From contig VFSE01000076.1 in assembly GCA_010157825.1 (NCBI GenBank), positions 1-64,000 on the forward strand: DNA of 64,000 nucleotides. The letters are read 5' to 3'. Of this stretch, positions 20,130 through 31,800 are shown piece by piece (positions within the stretch are counted from its first letter, which is position 1; each line of letters starts with the position of its first letter). A program made the translations under genes and the position numbers. The stretch is from Vickermania ingenoplastis (Eukaryota; Euglenozoa; Kinetoplastea; Trypanosomatida; Trypanosomatidae). A model generated the notes under the pieces. It was not told the origin of the DNA. It did not search any database and worked only from the letters and a program-made list of their open reading frames with translations.

Positions 20130-21071
20130 TTCCTGGTCTTATTACAGTATTCGGTGTAGGGGGGGGGGGGAAGGGGCAGCGCCACAGATAGCGAATCTCT
20201 TCCACGAGCGGTTTGAACTCTGCGGTGGAATTAGTATAGGGGGGAGAAGGCTAAAAAAAAAGGAGTTGTATAGGCACACGCCACAACCTTTTTATTGATG
20301 CTGAGTTTTTTTTTCTCTTACTTCTGCTCGTTCTTAGAAGCGATTCCTCGTTCTTTACTCTACGGGTGGGGTACCACTTCCGCACCCCCCTTTTTTTTTC
20401 GTTTGAGAAGCTTTAAAAGGAGAGTCGAATGTAGATTTAAGCCGTCCTCTCTCCAATTCTCTGCGATCAGAATCAAAAATAAAAACTGTGTATCGCTCGG
20501 CTCTGGAAAAAAAAATACTTACTTGAAAAAACAAACAAACAATACACAAAGGAGAAGAAGTAGTTTCAGTACATGCAATGCATTTGACAGTGCAGCAGAT
20601 CGAGAATTGATGGATCTGCTGGGAAAAAAAAAAAGGGAAGGGCAAAGAAACAGAAATATCGTACGTGCACAGCAGGGCTAATCGCATATAGAGAAACGCT
20701 TAATTTGAATAAAAGAACAAAAGAAAAAAAAAACAGAAGAAGATACGGATTATATAGATACGAGGATAGATCCCGTAGGAAGAAAAGATACTACTGTGCT
20801 AATAAACCGGAACGGACCGCAGGCGATACGCAAACTTCCTGCCGAATCCGTCGCCAGCACCACCGCCACGGACACGGGGCAACTCCTCAGGGAGTGACGT
20901 AAGAAGAAGAAAAGAAAGGAAAAGTTGTACACAACAAGCCAACCAACCAACAACAACAACAACAAAAAAGAAAGAAAAGAAAAGAAAAGAAGAAAAACAA
21001 CACGACTGCTGTTTTTTTTTTTTCTCGTTGAAATGTGCGTGATGATGCGCTGCTTCTGGTACTGCCTCAAG

Positions 21072-21111
<40 letters not shown>

Positions 21112-21483
21112 GAGAGAGAGAGATAGAGATAGAGAGATAGAGAGAGGTGAGAGAGATAGAGAGAGAGGGTGAGAGAGAGAGAGAGGGTGAGAGAGAATGC
21201 ATGTGTGGGTGACACCGAAAGTTCGAACAGGATGGAAGGGAAGTTGCCTTGTCTCCCTTTGCGTATCTAAGTGCGCGCCGCTGATTGTATCTGATCCGCT
21301 ATGGCCGGCCTTGTTTCTTTATCGGCTTCTTAGCTGAGATAAACCACAATCCACAATCCACAATCCACAAACACCCATGCCACCATCGAAGGAGCTCGAT
21401 GAGGCCATGGAAGGCTCATACACAACGCGACGTAGCATCCAATAGCGTACGGATTCGAAAAAAAAAAAAAACGTCACCGTTGT
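20021..21483. other. Intergenic spacer with (TA)n and long GA/CT tract
   Basis: No gene seen. It contains a (TA)n tract at 20103-20130, a run of about 12 G near 20159-20170 and a GA-rich tract of about 125 bp at 21071-21195. The latter is pyrimidine-rich on the transcribed strand and could direct trans-splicing of the four-TM gene and polyadenylation of the DTW gene. Confidence 0.55.
21071..21195. repeat. GA/GATA-rich microsatellite, about 125 bp
   Basis: Nearly uninterrupted GA dinucleotides with GATA and GGTGA interruptions. In the mRNA sense it is a CU tract, far longer than the 15-40 nt pyrimidine tracts near other starts in this window. It lies 1.05 kb upstream of the four-TM gene start and 290 bp downstream of the DTW stop. 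Confidence 0.9.
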
Positions 21484-23379
21484 TCAGGGCTCCCGGGCTT
21501 CACCTTCTTTTTCTTTTGTTCTTTCTTCAGCGCCCCCTTCGTCGCGCCGCCGCGGCCGCTCAAAGCTTTTCACCTCCACCGTTCGAGAGAAGGCGGAGGG
21601 AACGATACGAAACGTTTCTTCCTCACCGCCGGCGGCGGCGGCCTGAGCCATCTTTTTCTGCAGCAGCCTTCGGTGGGCTTGGCCCTGAATGTGCTCCGCC
21701 ATGCGATGCCAGCCAATGACGCGGTCGCACAGGTAGCAGTAGTTCAATACAGGGGGGAGGAGGAGGTGGCGCAGTTCCCCTCTTTCACAATGCACACGTT
21801 CCTGTGTGGCCGCGTAGCGCTGCTGATCCATCTCCCTGCGCGCTTCATCCCGCCGAAGACGAACGGACTCCAAGTCTGCCGCAGAATGCGCCACATCCAA
21901 GTCTGCTGCCGCACTGCTGTCCGGTGTCTGGCCCGTGCCGATTCTTTCCACCCTTGTGTGGCCGGTAGGAGGAGAGCTCTCACTCTGCCCTGCCTGCAGG
22001 GCAGATGAGGCAGCGTTGTGAGGGAGGAACGGGGCATCCGCGCACTTCATAATGCACTTCACGTTGACATACGACTGCATCGCCGCAGTAAAGCAGCTGG
22101 TGGACGCCGCTGCTGCGGCAGGATGGCCCAGCGCCTCCAGGCACTGGTGCACCGCCATGCTGGTCGCCTCCAGCGTACTCACTCCTGAGCTTCGCGTCCG
22201 CTTACGTAAGGCAGCGAACATGGCCTTGTAGGTGTCGTCGATGCGGAGCGCCACGCGGGGAATCCACCGCGGTATGTGGCGGTTGAGCGACAGCGCCTGA
22301 CTCCACGTAGAGTCGAGCAGCACGAGATGAACGCGACGGGGCTCGTGCGTAGAGGAAGACGGGGGGGCATCCGCCATGGAGTCTGTTGCTCGAGCAGGGA
22401 CGCTTAATGGGGTTGGAGCGGGGCTGGATGACGCGCCGCTGCCATCGGACACGTTCTGGTCCTGCCGTGGCGGCGGCGGCGGCGGTCCCTGCAGGTGATC
22501 CGATACGAACTGCTCGAATGTGGGGGCGCCTGTGGCGGGGTACAGTGCCACGTGGTGCCACGCAGCTGCCTCCTCACCCTTCTCTTGCGGCGTCTCAGTA
22601 GAGACCGGCACGAGCGCCGCCAGGTACGCATCATCCTCTGGCACGCCCCACACACGCAGCGGGGCATCCATGATGTGCGCCACCACGTGCCCCGTGTTGG
22701 TACCTCGGAGCAATTCCTCCGGGTGCAGCAGCAGCGTCGTCCGCACAGGAGGCGCTGCACTGAGGGAGAGGGAGGCAGCGCCTGACGCCCGTGCATCGCT
22801 GGCGAGACCCCAGGCCTTCTGCAGCGCGGCGGCGTAGCTGTCCAGGGCGTCGCACACGCAGACCGCGCGAGGAAGCCAGCAGTAGAGGCACAACTGCTTC
22901 TGATGCGCGGTCCAGAGCGCGATGGAGAGAGTCCGCCGAACTGTGGCCTGGTGGCGCTGCCCAGCTGGAACAGAGCGTAGGTACGCCTTCCACTCTATGG
23001 ATTCCTCGAAGCTCATAAAAATGGTCGGCGCATGTGGGGGCCAGCTGGGGGCAGAGATCCCCTCCTTCCCCTCTCTCTCCAGCCCCGCCCTCGTGGCGGC
23101 GGCAGCTTTGATGCACGACTCCATCGCCTCTTCTACGGAACGCTTTGGCTGTTTGTGCCGGATATGACCCCTTGCCTGGAGAGATGCCACGTGCGCCTCG
23201 TGCTCCATCACCGCCTCGGGGTAGTGAACATCAATAGCGCGTTGCTCTTCTGGGCTGCGGAGCGGCATGTGCGCCGCGTCCGTGCCGTAGTGCTCCAAGC
23301 CAACGTACGCCAAGAGGCGATGAAGGGAGTCTCGGTACGACACCGCATTCGACCGCTGCAACGTACCTCTCCCTGCCAT
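21484..23379 (-). CDS. DTW-domain protein (tRNA aminocarboxypropyltransferase-like) with C-terminal zinc finger
   Basis: This 631-residue protein starts at ATG 23377-23379; the longer frame runs through a TA microsatellite. The DTW hallmarks are present: a cysteine cluster C164-x2-C167-x6-C174-x-C176 (CLYCWLPRAVCVC), a LLDSTW motif at about residue 380 matching the DxTW signature, and VSTLEATSMAV downstream. DTW proteins (TapT/Tuw3, DTWD1/DTWD2) transfer the aminocarboxypropyl group of SAM to uridine in tRNA (acp3U). Low-complexity inserts separate the motifs. At residues 548-569 there is a single C2H2 finger, C-x2-C-x11-H-x5-H (YCYLCD ... GQAH), of the U1-like/matrin type that binds RNA. Long basic and acidic tails follow. 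tRNA modification is a family inference. Confidence 0.85.
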   Translation of the reverse strand: MAGRGTLQRSNAVSYRDSLHRLLAYVGLEHYGTDAAHMPLRSPEEQRAIDVHYPEAVMEHEAHVASLQARGHIRHKQPKRSVEEAMESCIKAAAATRAGLEREGKEGISAPSWPPHAPTIFMSFEESIEWKAYLRSVPAGQRHQATVRRTLSIALWTAHQKQLCLYCWLPRAVCVCDALDSYAAALQKAWGLASDARASGAASLSLSAAPPVRTTLLLHPEELLRGTNTGHVVAHIMDAPLRVWGVPEDDAYLAALVPVSTETPQEKGEEAAAWHHVALYPATGAPTFEQFVSDHLQGPPPPPPRQDQNVSDGSGASSSPAPTPLSVPARATDSMADAPPSSSTHEPRRVHLVLLDSTWSQALSLNRHIPRWIPRVALRIDDTYKAMFAALRKRTRSSGVSTLEATSMAVHQCLEALGHPAAAAASTSCFTAAMQSYVNVKCIMKCADAPFLPHNAASSALQAGQSESSPPTGHTRVERIGTGQTPDSSAAADLDVAHSAADLESVRLRRDEARREMDQQRYAATQERVHCERGELRHLLLPPVLNYCYLCDRVIGWHRMAEHIQGQAHRRLLQKKMAQAAAAGGEEETFRIVPSAFSRTVEVKSFERPRRRDEGGAEERTKEKEGEAREP

Positions 23380-23464
23380 GGTGCCTCCTTGTAATCGATC
23401 AGGCCACTGGCTGTATCGTAGCAGCACTAACTTATTATATATATATATATATATATATATTGTG

Positions 23465-23466
23465 CT
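23465..23466 (-). promoter_or_regulatory. Predicted spliced-leader acceptor of the DTW gene
   Basis: On the minus strand a pyrimidine tract (23467-23490) ends in TTCTTCAG. It lies 86 nt upstream of the ATG at 23379, and the predicted 5'UTR includes the (TA)n tract at 23437-23460. This is a strong acceptor by eye. Confidence 0.55.
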
Positions 23467-24227
23467 GAAGAAAGAGAAAAACAAAGAGAGCAGAGTATGT
23501 AGAGTGGACGTCATTGAACTCGGCACCGCACAGCCCTTCAGGCCTTTCATATACATATATGACCCATCCATTGAAGTCTAAACACCACCCCTAGTATTAT
23601 TATTTTTTTTTTAGTTTGAATGTAACGTTGGAGCGAATCATCTTTGCACCTATTCGACAAGACGAAATTTCAGCACGAACACAAACTTGTTCTTTGTCTT
23701 TTCCCCTCCAAGAAACCAGCGTTTCTTGTTCAAATAATAATAATAATAATGATAAAGAGAGAGAGAGAGAGAGCAATCCGTGCGATAAACAACCGAAATG
23801 TAAACAACAACAACAAAAAACAAAACAAAACAAAATAATAATAAATTGCTAAAATAAAAATAAAATCGTGTGAACACGGCTGCTACTTCAACAAACAAAA
23901 AAAAATCCCACAAAAATAAACAACAGAATGATAATAATAACAGTAATTAAAAAAATGCATATATGAAGTGTGGCGTGCGATCCAAAGGAAGGTGAAAGAA
24001 AAGAAAGGAAAAAAATCCTTATTATTTTATTATTATTATTATTTTTTTATTTTTTGTTATCCACCACCTCCCTCTCACGAGTAGCAGCGTTTCTCTGGCA
24101 CTCGCACGTTATCCGGGGGTAGTCTTTGCGTGTTTGTTTGTTTGTTTGTTTCATCCTCTCTGTTAAAAGATGTTGAATGAAGCCGAGAAGCGAGCGAGGC
24201 GCATGGATAGCAATATCGAGCGCGTAC

Positions 24228-24271
<44 letters not shown>
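24228..24271. repeat. (AAT)n microsatellite
   Basis: About 14 uninterrupted AAT units, the longest of many such trinucleotide runs in the spacers of this window. Confidence 0.9.
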
Positions 24272-24273
<2 letters not shown>

Positions 24274-26569
24274 TCAAAAATATAATTCTCGCAGTACCGG
24301 CTTGTCGAACCTCCTGTCCATTCTTGCTCGAACAATACGTTAACAAAAAGCCGCCCGGACCGTAAATCAAGCTGCTAAATGCTAAGCTTGTCTTGAGCTG
24401 TGAGAAGCACAGAGCGGAATAGTGGTGGCTCTGTATCCAGCCGCACTGCGGCAGCGTCTATTGTCCTATTCTTCTTCTCCATTTTTTTTGTGGACCATCA
24501 AGAAAGCATAAATAATATAATATAATATCATTTCATATAATAATAATAATAATAAACGAAATAACAACACACATAAAAAAAAAGAAAGAAAAAGTAGTTA
24601 CAATAAAGAGTTGAATCTACAAGAGAACAGAATGGTGTAGTATAGTTTTTTAGCACTTGAATTATGAGTGAAACAAAACAATAACGGCACAATACGTGCA
24701 TGGCACACTTTCCATGCGATGAGAGAGACCACATTCAACGTACGCGTATGGAGCTTTTTCCTTTTAGGATCGCCCCTACGCCGACTGTGGGTGGGGGGCG
24801 GCGAAGAGCACAGGAAATACGCGAGAGGGTACATACGAATATGTGTGTGTGTGGATTGAACGCGATGTATGTATTAGTGTATGTGCCTGTTCGTCGGAAC
24901 CGGGATGGGATCCATTCAAAAAGGAAAAAAAAAGAAAAAAAAAAGCAACAGTGCCGAAAAGCAACCTGTAGAAATATAATAATAAACAATAATAATAAAT
25001 ACAAAATTTTCATCAGCGGTCCAGATATTACCTATACGTGTGTTTATATATGTCTGGGAAGCCTCTTGTCAAGTTTTTTTTTTTTTCTGCATTTCTTTTG
25101 CCCTCTTCGTTTTTCGTTTTGTTTTCTTCTATTCTTGTTTAACAAAAAGAAACAAGAGACAAGAAAAAGACAACGCAAAAAAAAAAGAGGAGAGGGCAGG
25201 AAGAACATAGCTTTGTTAGAGAGAGAAGCTTCGCCACAGGCATCGCATCATGCTCGTACTTTTATGTATTCTGCTCTCTGCTGTGCGGGTAGAAACAGAA
25301 TTTAACACTCGTTTGATTGCCAACACCAGCGAACAGAATGAAAAGATATGTATTTTTTGGACTAGTGAAACAAGGAGGAAGAGAGAGAGAGAGAGGTCTT
25401 GAGTAAACATAAGGACACACAAGGTAACAATAAACAATAATAACACAAACATAGAAGCGACATCTAAAGTAAAAAGTCTTTTCCTTCAAAAAGATCTCGG
25501 TGGTAATACAGTGCAGGTGATCGATCCTGCGAACAAAAAAAGCAAAAAAAAAGTAAAAATAAATAAATAAATGAATAAAGAAAGAAAAGAAACCCATATT
25601 AGCTCACGTATCAATATAGAAACACTCTAAACACATGTGAATAGGTGTGCTTATAGATAAAGTGTTCTCAGGTCCTTTCACACCGCACAGCTGCTCTTTC
25701 TTTTTATTTTTCTTTTCTTTTCGGCTGTGTGTGTGTGTGTGAATGAATGAGGATCACTAACGTTATAGACAGCCGATCAACACCAAACAAACAGAAGAAA
25801 AGAGTTCGTAACACCAAAAAAGAATGTACTTCATCGACGAAAGTCGATGACAGGAGAACGAAAATAATAAAAAACAACAACAACAAAATGCATTGGAGGA
25901 GTACGCATGAGGTGTGTTGGAGATCATCATTATAATCCTCCTCTTCTAGGGGATGTATGCAGTTGGTACGTGTGCCCATATTGTGTGCAGGGCACAGAGA
26001 CCCAATGAACTATCTGACATCACTGTTGTCGTACGTGTATAATAGAGATAGATAGAAATATATGTATTTAATCCTTTTCCTTGCGTGTGTTTGTTTTACT
26101 GTTGATCCGACTCACTCGAAAAAGAGAAATTGAGCCTTTCTTTCATCCTTTTATTGTTCCTCAGATCATCTGCGGCTGTCGCCCAGCAGGAGGCCATCTG
26201 CCCACTGCTATGCGAACTGCTGCGTCGGTGACTGAACTGTCTGGGGCAGATCAGCGGTGGGGCAACCAACAACTCCTCAGTCTCCGGCGAGGAGAGAGAA
26301 AACAGAAACACTTCACAACAACGGAAAAGAAATAGCACAGACCGATAATAATCATTTTTTTTTCCTTTTCTTTGCCGTGCATCACCTACCGAGAAGTACA
26401 ACAGTAGTAGAGATGCTTCATGGCTTTCTGAAACTCCGTACGATTAGGCATGCATGTCATCAACAATACCAGATACATACAACATAAAAGTGGTGAAACA
26501 ACAACAACAACAACAACAACAAGTAATAATAACGGTCCAAACGACTTGGAAAAAAAATAATGAAAATTA

Positions 26570-26617
26570 CATATATATATATATATATATATAGATAGAT
26601 AGATAGATAGATAGGTA
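26570..26617. repeat. (AT)n followed by (GATA)n
   Basis: About 11 AT units followed by about six GATA units, a compound microsatellite in the gene-poor region. Confidence 0.9.
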
Positions 26618-28866
26618 GAGATATATTAGTTAATTAATTCATTCATTATTAATTATAGAAATATTATATATTAATGAACACGATAATATCTATTTCATAT
26701 TTCAAGTTACGCCTCATTCATTACCCAAACACTTTTTTTGGGGGGGATTCTTCATATGAGCGATGTAGAAAGCCGCTCATTCCAGAGATGAGATGGGGGC
26801 ATCCTTTCAGATCATCGGGTGCAATCGATACCTAGTAGCAGGCCATCGCTTCCATATCCTCCGGATGATCCTTCAGAAGGCCGACACCACCCCTCTACTC
26901 GTGTACGACTCTGTAAGAGCAGCCGCGCTCTGCTGAAGCACAATAGACACATATCCACAAGTAATAATAATAATACTAAAAGATGAATCAAAAGTGAATT
27001 ATTATTATTTATTTATTTTAATAATCAAATAAATACTATCCCTCGTTCATATATGCCCACTGTGTAGCGCAACAAACGACAAGCGTACCGTACGAGACCT
27101 AAGCGATCCTATCGCTCCCTCTGAACGGAGCGGCTCTTCTTTCGGATATCACTCCCTCACTCCCTCTTCTCTTCTCTTCTCTTCTCTTCTTCTTCGTTTT
27201 TTCTCTCGTTCTCTGCTCCGGGCAAAGAATTTTTTTTTTCTTCTCTTTGTTCGACTTTGCGTTGATCTCTCTCTCTGTGTGTGTGTGTGTGGGGAATGGT
27301 GGATGGACGGACACCTTTGGGGGTTCCCTGGCGGAAAAAAAAATAATAAAAATCAACCATTCACTTCTTTTCTCCTTTTTTTTTTTTGGTCAGAGTGTCG
27401 GGACGATGTCTCTGCTGTACGTGCTGGTATCCCCCTGCTGTTTACGACCGCCATCCGCCAGAGAGACAGACGCACGCTGCACAGGAGGACATCGAGATGG
27501 ATCGATCTGTGCAATTTACCATCCATCACGTAATCGTCCATCCTTCGCCCCGTGCCTAGATCTAATTGATTCCCCTACCCTTATCTGATTCATGAATCCC
27601 GGGGCGAGGGCGGTCTGAGAGAATGGGTAGCGTATGTGCGTGTGTTGAGGGGGGTGGGGGTGGGCAAAACAGGGAGGTCGCGCCATCGGAGGCGCGTCGG
27701 ATACAAAGGTGTAACTAGTATGCGGCAGACGAGTAAGAGGGCAGTTCGTGGCAATCCCATATTTGAATAAAGATGATTAGAGATGAACCATACCCAGGAA
27801 AAAACCAAAAAAAAAAGTACTAAAAACAACCATCGTGTGTCGATCTTTTTCTTTTCATAGTAGGACCGTCACGCTTATTTCCTTGCGCATTATTCACTGG
27901 CAGAGGTACCGCGGGACAACAAAATAAAAACAATCAAAAACAATCAAAAACAAACATTTTCCTTCTCATCGTGATGCGGTCTTCTGTGAAGGAAGAAGAG
28001 ATCGACCCTGGGCGATATAGCCAGACGGGCGATGTGCGTGGACGAAGGTGACCGGTGTATCATCAATAATAATAACTTTTTTGTATGTAATCATTATGCA
28101 TTCTTCTTCGTTATCGAGTCTGTACGAAGACTGGACCTTTATTATTATATATATTTTCTTCGATTTATTTTTTCAATTATTATATCCCAAATCATCAATT
28201 CACCATTCTTCTTTTTTTGTTTGTTGTGCTAGTCTTATTTGAGCTTTTTTTTTTCCTTCTTCTTTTTTTTTTTTTATGTGGTTATTTTATTTGGATGCGT
28301 GAACTTCTATTCCGTCGTGCCTTTCTTCGATATGTAGCGCAACGTGTACATATCTAAGTAGGCCAGAAGATAGATTACAGTACCGCCCCTCCGCAGCATC
28401 GCATCGCATCGCATCGGTCCGTAGCGGGGGTGGGGGTTGGGTTGGGTCAAAGAAGCGTACGTTCTCTATAGAGAAACTCCCAAGCTGGGTAAGAAAAATA
28501 ATAATAATAATAATAATAATAAGAAATCGAGTACAACGATCAGAAGCAAAAAAACCAAAAAAAAGCAGTGCAGCGAGCACTTATTCATGCTGCACTTGCA
28601 CCCATAGAGCCAGCGCTACACTGTGTCCTCTCTCAAGTCGGTACTTCCTTCTCGTCCTTTTGCCTTCGAGGTATCGATCTTTTGAGCCAACGCGTTACGG
28701 CGGCGTTTTATGTATGTACGCCTCCTCCCCCCCCCCCCTTTGGGTTCGTTGGTTGTGAAGGAGGAAGACACCGTATCCCCATTCCGCTCTGTACTACCAC
28801 ATACAACATACAACAGTCCTGCCTGCCTGCGGCGGTCTCGCCGACCGCCCCTCCACCACCCTCTCG

Positions 28867-31800
28867 CTAGGCCCGGCTGTCGCTGCTCCGCTCCACGCCA
28901 GACAGCGGGGAGGTGTTCACCGGGTCACTGCCTGCGCCGCCGGCTGCGCTGCGCAGCATCCCCAGCACGGAGGAGTTCACCGTCGCCTCCGCTGGGCGCA
29001 TCACGTCGCTGGGACAGCCGCTATCGCTGTTCTCGCCCACCTGACAACACAGCCGCATCGCCAGCTGCGGGCTTACGACGTTGGCACCGCACGGGCTCGG
29101 CGTGCGGTCGCCTAGGCGCAAATGCCGGAGCGACGGCGAGTTGCGGTGGCCGGCGGTCCGCTCGCGGCGCTCCGTGGCGGGCCCGCCTTCTTGGCTGCTG
29201 CTGGATCCCTCCTGGAGAAGATGATCCCGATCGACCTCGACGACGGACTTCTGCGCCTGCAGCGGGGCAAAGCTCGAGGCGGCGCCGCCCGTGCCGCTGG
29301 CGAGCGGCCGGCGTAATTTGACGCGTCTGTCACTGCGGCGGCGCATCCGGCGGGCGGAGGCGTTGCGGCTGGTGTCCGAGCCACTGCCCTCGCCGTCAAC
29401 GCCGCGGCGCTGCACGGCGAGGCGCGACGGGAAGACGGGTGAGTGTTCACGCGGATGCGGTGGAGACGGGGTGCCGCCCGATAGCATATACGACGGCTGC
29501 TGCGATCCCGTGGTGGTGGTGGGCGAGAGGGCAGGGCTGTGGACGAGCCCGGTGCCTCGAACGGTGCAGGGGAGGAACACCGCTGGCTCCGCGCCTGTGT
29601 GGGGCGAGAGGGAGACGGATGTGGCGGGGGTCTCGTTGCTACTCGCTGTGGTGGCGCCGGCGCTCTGTGTGGAGGGCGGGGTGGTGCAGGTGGACGTCTG
29701 CCGGCTGCGGCCATCGGTCTGCGGAAAGCCCGCAGCGGACCCCGTCTCGGCGGTCGCTGCCGCTGGGGGCGAGACGACGCCGAGGGGAGGCACCGGCGGC
29801 TGCGTGACGAGCAGCGGTGGGCAGCGCATGGCGTGAACGGGGGACGTCATGGAGAAGCAGGTGGGAGAGTAGCTGCGTGCCGTGCCCACCGCGGCTCTGG
29901 GAAAGAGGCCGGACGACCCGATCGGAAACGGGCTGCTCCTCCCCGACCGGAGGCCGTGATCGAGTACAAGTGGCGGACTGCCGTTGGTGCGGTGGCTGCT
30001 GTGGCGGGAGGCGTGCCGCAGCGCGCTACCCTCCCTCGTGATGGGGCTAGTGGCGGCGGTGGAGCCCCGACCGCCCGTTCCTGGGGGGTTCGGGTAGTCC
30101 GTGGTGCTGCCAGTGGCCGACGGAGAGGTGAGGTGCGCGGAGCTGTTCGGGAGGGCCATCGGCCGTGTGAGAGATCTGCACGAGGCGGAGATGGCGGCGA
30201 CCTCGCCGGCGCTGCTGCTCTGTACTACGGAGGCCCGACGGCGCGTGGTGCCGGGAGCCCCGGGGGAGTGGTGCCGCCGGTGGTTCCCACCTGTGGTAGA
30301 CGCGAGCGGGCTGCTGCCGATGGGGCTGCTGAGGAGGGCGGCGGTGCTGGGGCTGGGGCCGGGGCGACAGGTGAACGGGGTGGGCGGGTGGATCATGCTG
30401 CTCCGTGCCGGCATGCTAAGATACTGGGATCGCGAGAAGCTGGCCGCGCTGTGCCGCGAGGCAGCGGCAGAGGCGCGGCCAGGGAAGGGGCTGCTGTTGA
30501 GTTCACTCCACACCGTGTGGGAGGTCGAGGATTGCGCAATCTTTGAAGTGCGCGGCGACGCATCGGCCTCCTGCCCTGTGGTGAAGCCTGGGGCTGAGTG
30601 GGCTGCCTGGTAGCTGGCCCTGACCAGTGACCTGCTGCTCCCCTTCTTGTCCTCGCTGTAGTTCTCGCGCTGCTCCTGCTGGTGGTGGTGATGCTCCTCG
30701 GTTTCCCGCAGTTCGTGCCAGAGGACCGAGGCGCTGAAGAAACTGCTGGACGAGGAGGTGTCGGAGTCGCACGGGATGATGGAGATGGGCGGAAAGAGCA
30801 CCGGCTCATCTGTGCGGCTGGTGTCCGCAGGGGGCCCGGCGGTTGTCGTGGCGGCGGCTGGCGCGGGGGCCGAAGCGAAGCGGCTGTGAATCCGGTGCGG
30901 CTCCACCACGATGTCGTCGTCGTCGTCGTCGCACTTGGGGCTGTGGGGGTTGGTGGTGCGCTGCGGTGGCGCGGAGGCATCCAGCATTAGTGGGGTATTG
31001 TACCGGCTGATGATGGCGGGGGTTGGGGGGCAGGTCCTCTGCAGGATACTGCTATTGGGTGAGAGACTAGGCTTCTGCGTCCGCTGGCGAGAGTGAGAGT
31101 TGGAATTGGGGTGCAGCGGCGAAATGGCCGATGTGCATTTCGGGTTCATCTCAGTGCGGGTCGAGGGTGGTACAGGAAAGGCGCTCATCTCTGTCTCCGC
31201 TGGGACGGCAGAGATGGTGTTACTGGCGGTGCCTTCTGCGGTTGTGGCGGGGGACGCGGGCAGCAGCGTTGGACGGGATGGGCGCCCCACGCTGCTGCCC
31301 TCGTCCATCCGCACGCTGTAGTACACCCTAAAAATAGACGGGAATTCGCAAAGCGCAACAAGGCGCATCACTTCCGAGGGACGTCGCTCAAACGATCGGA
31401 CCTCGTAGTAGATAACCATTCGAATGCGAGCGGGGTCCGGGCGGGCGGCGCCGTAGGGTGGCGTGGGGGTCAAACCTTGCACTGGCAGGGTGCCGGTGGA
31501 CCCCACGGGGCTCACCCCACCCGCAGCCGTCCTGCGCCTCTCCTCGACGTGTACGTCCGCGGTGTTGCTCTCCCTCTCTTCCACGGACGAGAAACTTCTA
31601 CCGATCGCCTCCAGCGACTGCTGCTGGTGCCGCTGCAGCTCCGAGGGGATGGACGTGAGGTGCGAGGCAAACCCGGTGGCGTACTGCGTTAGCGGGGATC
31701 TAGGGGTCTCTCCCTCGCACTCCAAGTGCATCAATGGGGAGCCGCTCAGCACAACAACTTCCTCCTCGGCCAGCTGCAAGGCGCTGCTAACATCCACCAC

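Larger units (their letters stand above)
23467..28866. other. Gene-poor AT-rich region, about 5.4 kb
   Basis: No protein gene, tRNA or rRNA was recognised on either strand over the longest gap in the window. It is crowded with microsatellites: AAT runs (23738-23752, 24228-24271, 24537-24554, 28500-28522), an AT then GATA tract (26570-26617), an AAC run (26498-26522), TCTTC repeats (27172-27190) and CATCG repeats (28397-28415). Somewhat more balanced patches occur at about 26750-26950, 27390-27560 and 28560-28866. The upstream part should be the 5' leader region of the DTW gene, and the far end the 3'UTR of the giant gene. Confidence 0.6.

Noticed and set aside
24700-25305. A 201-codon plus-strand ORF in the gene-poor block
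   Set aside because: It translates to Lys- and Phe-rich low-complexity sequence from A/T homopolymers, with no motif.
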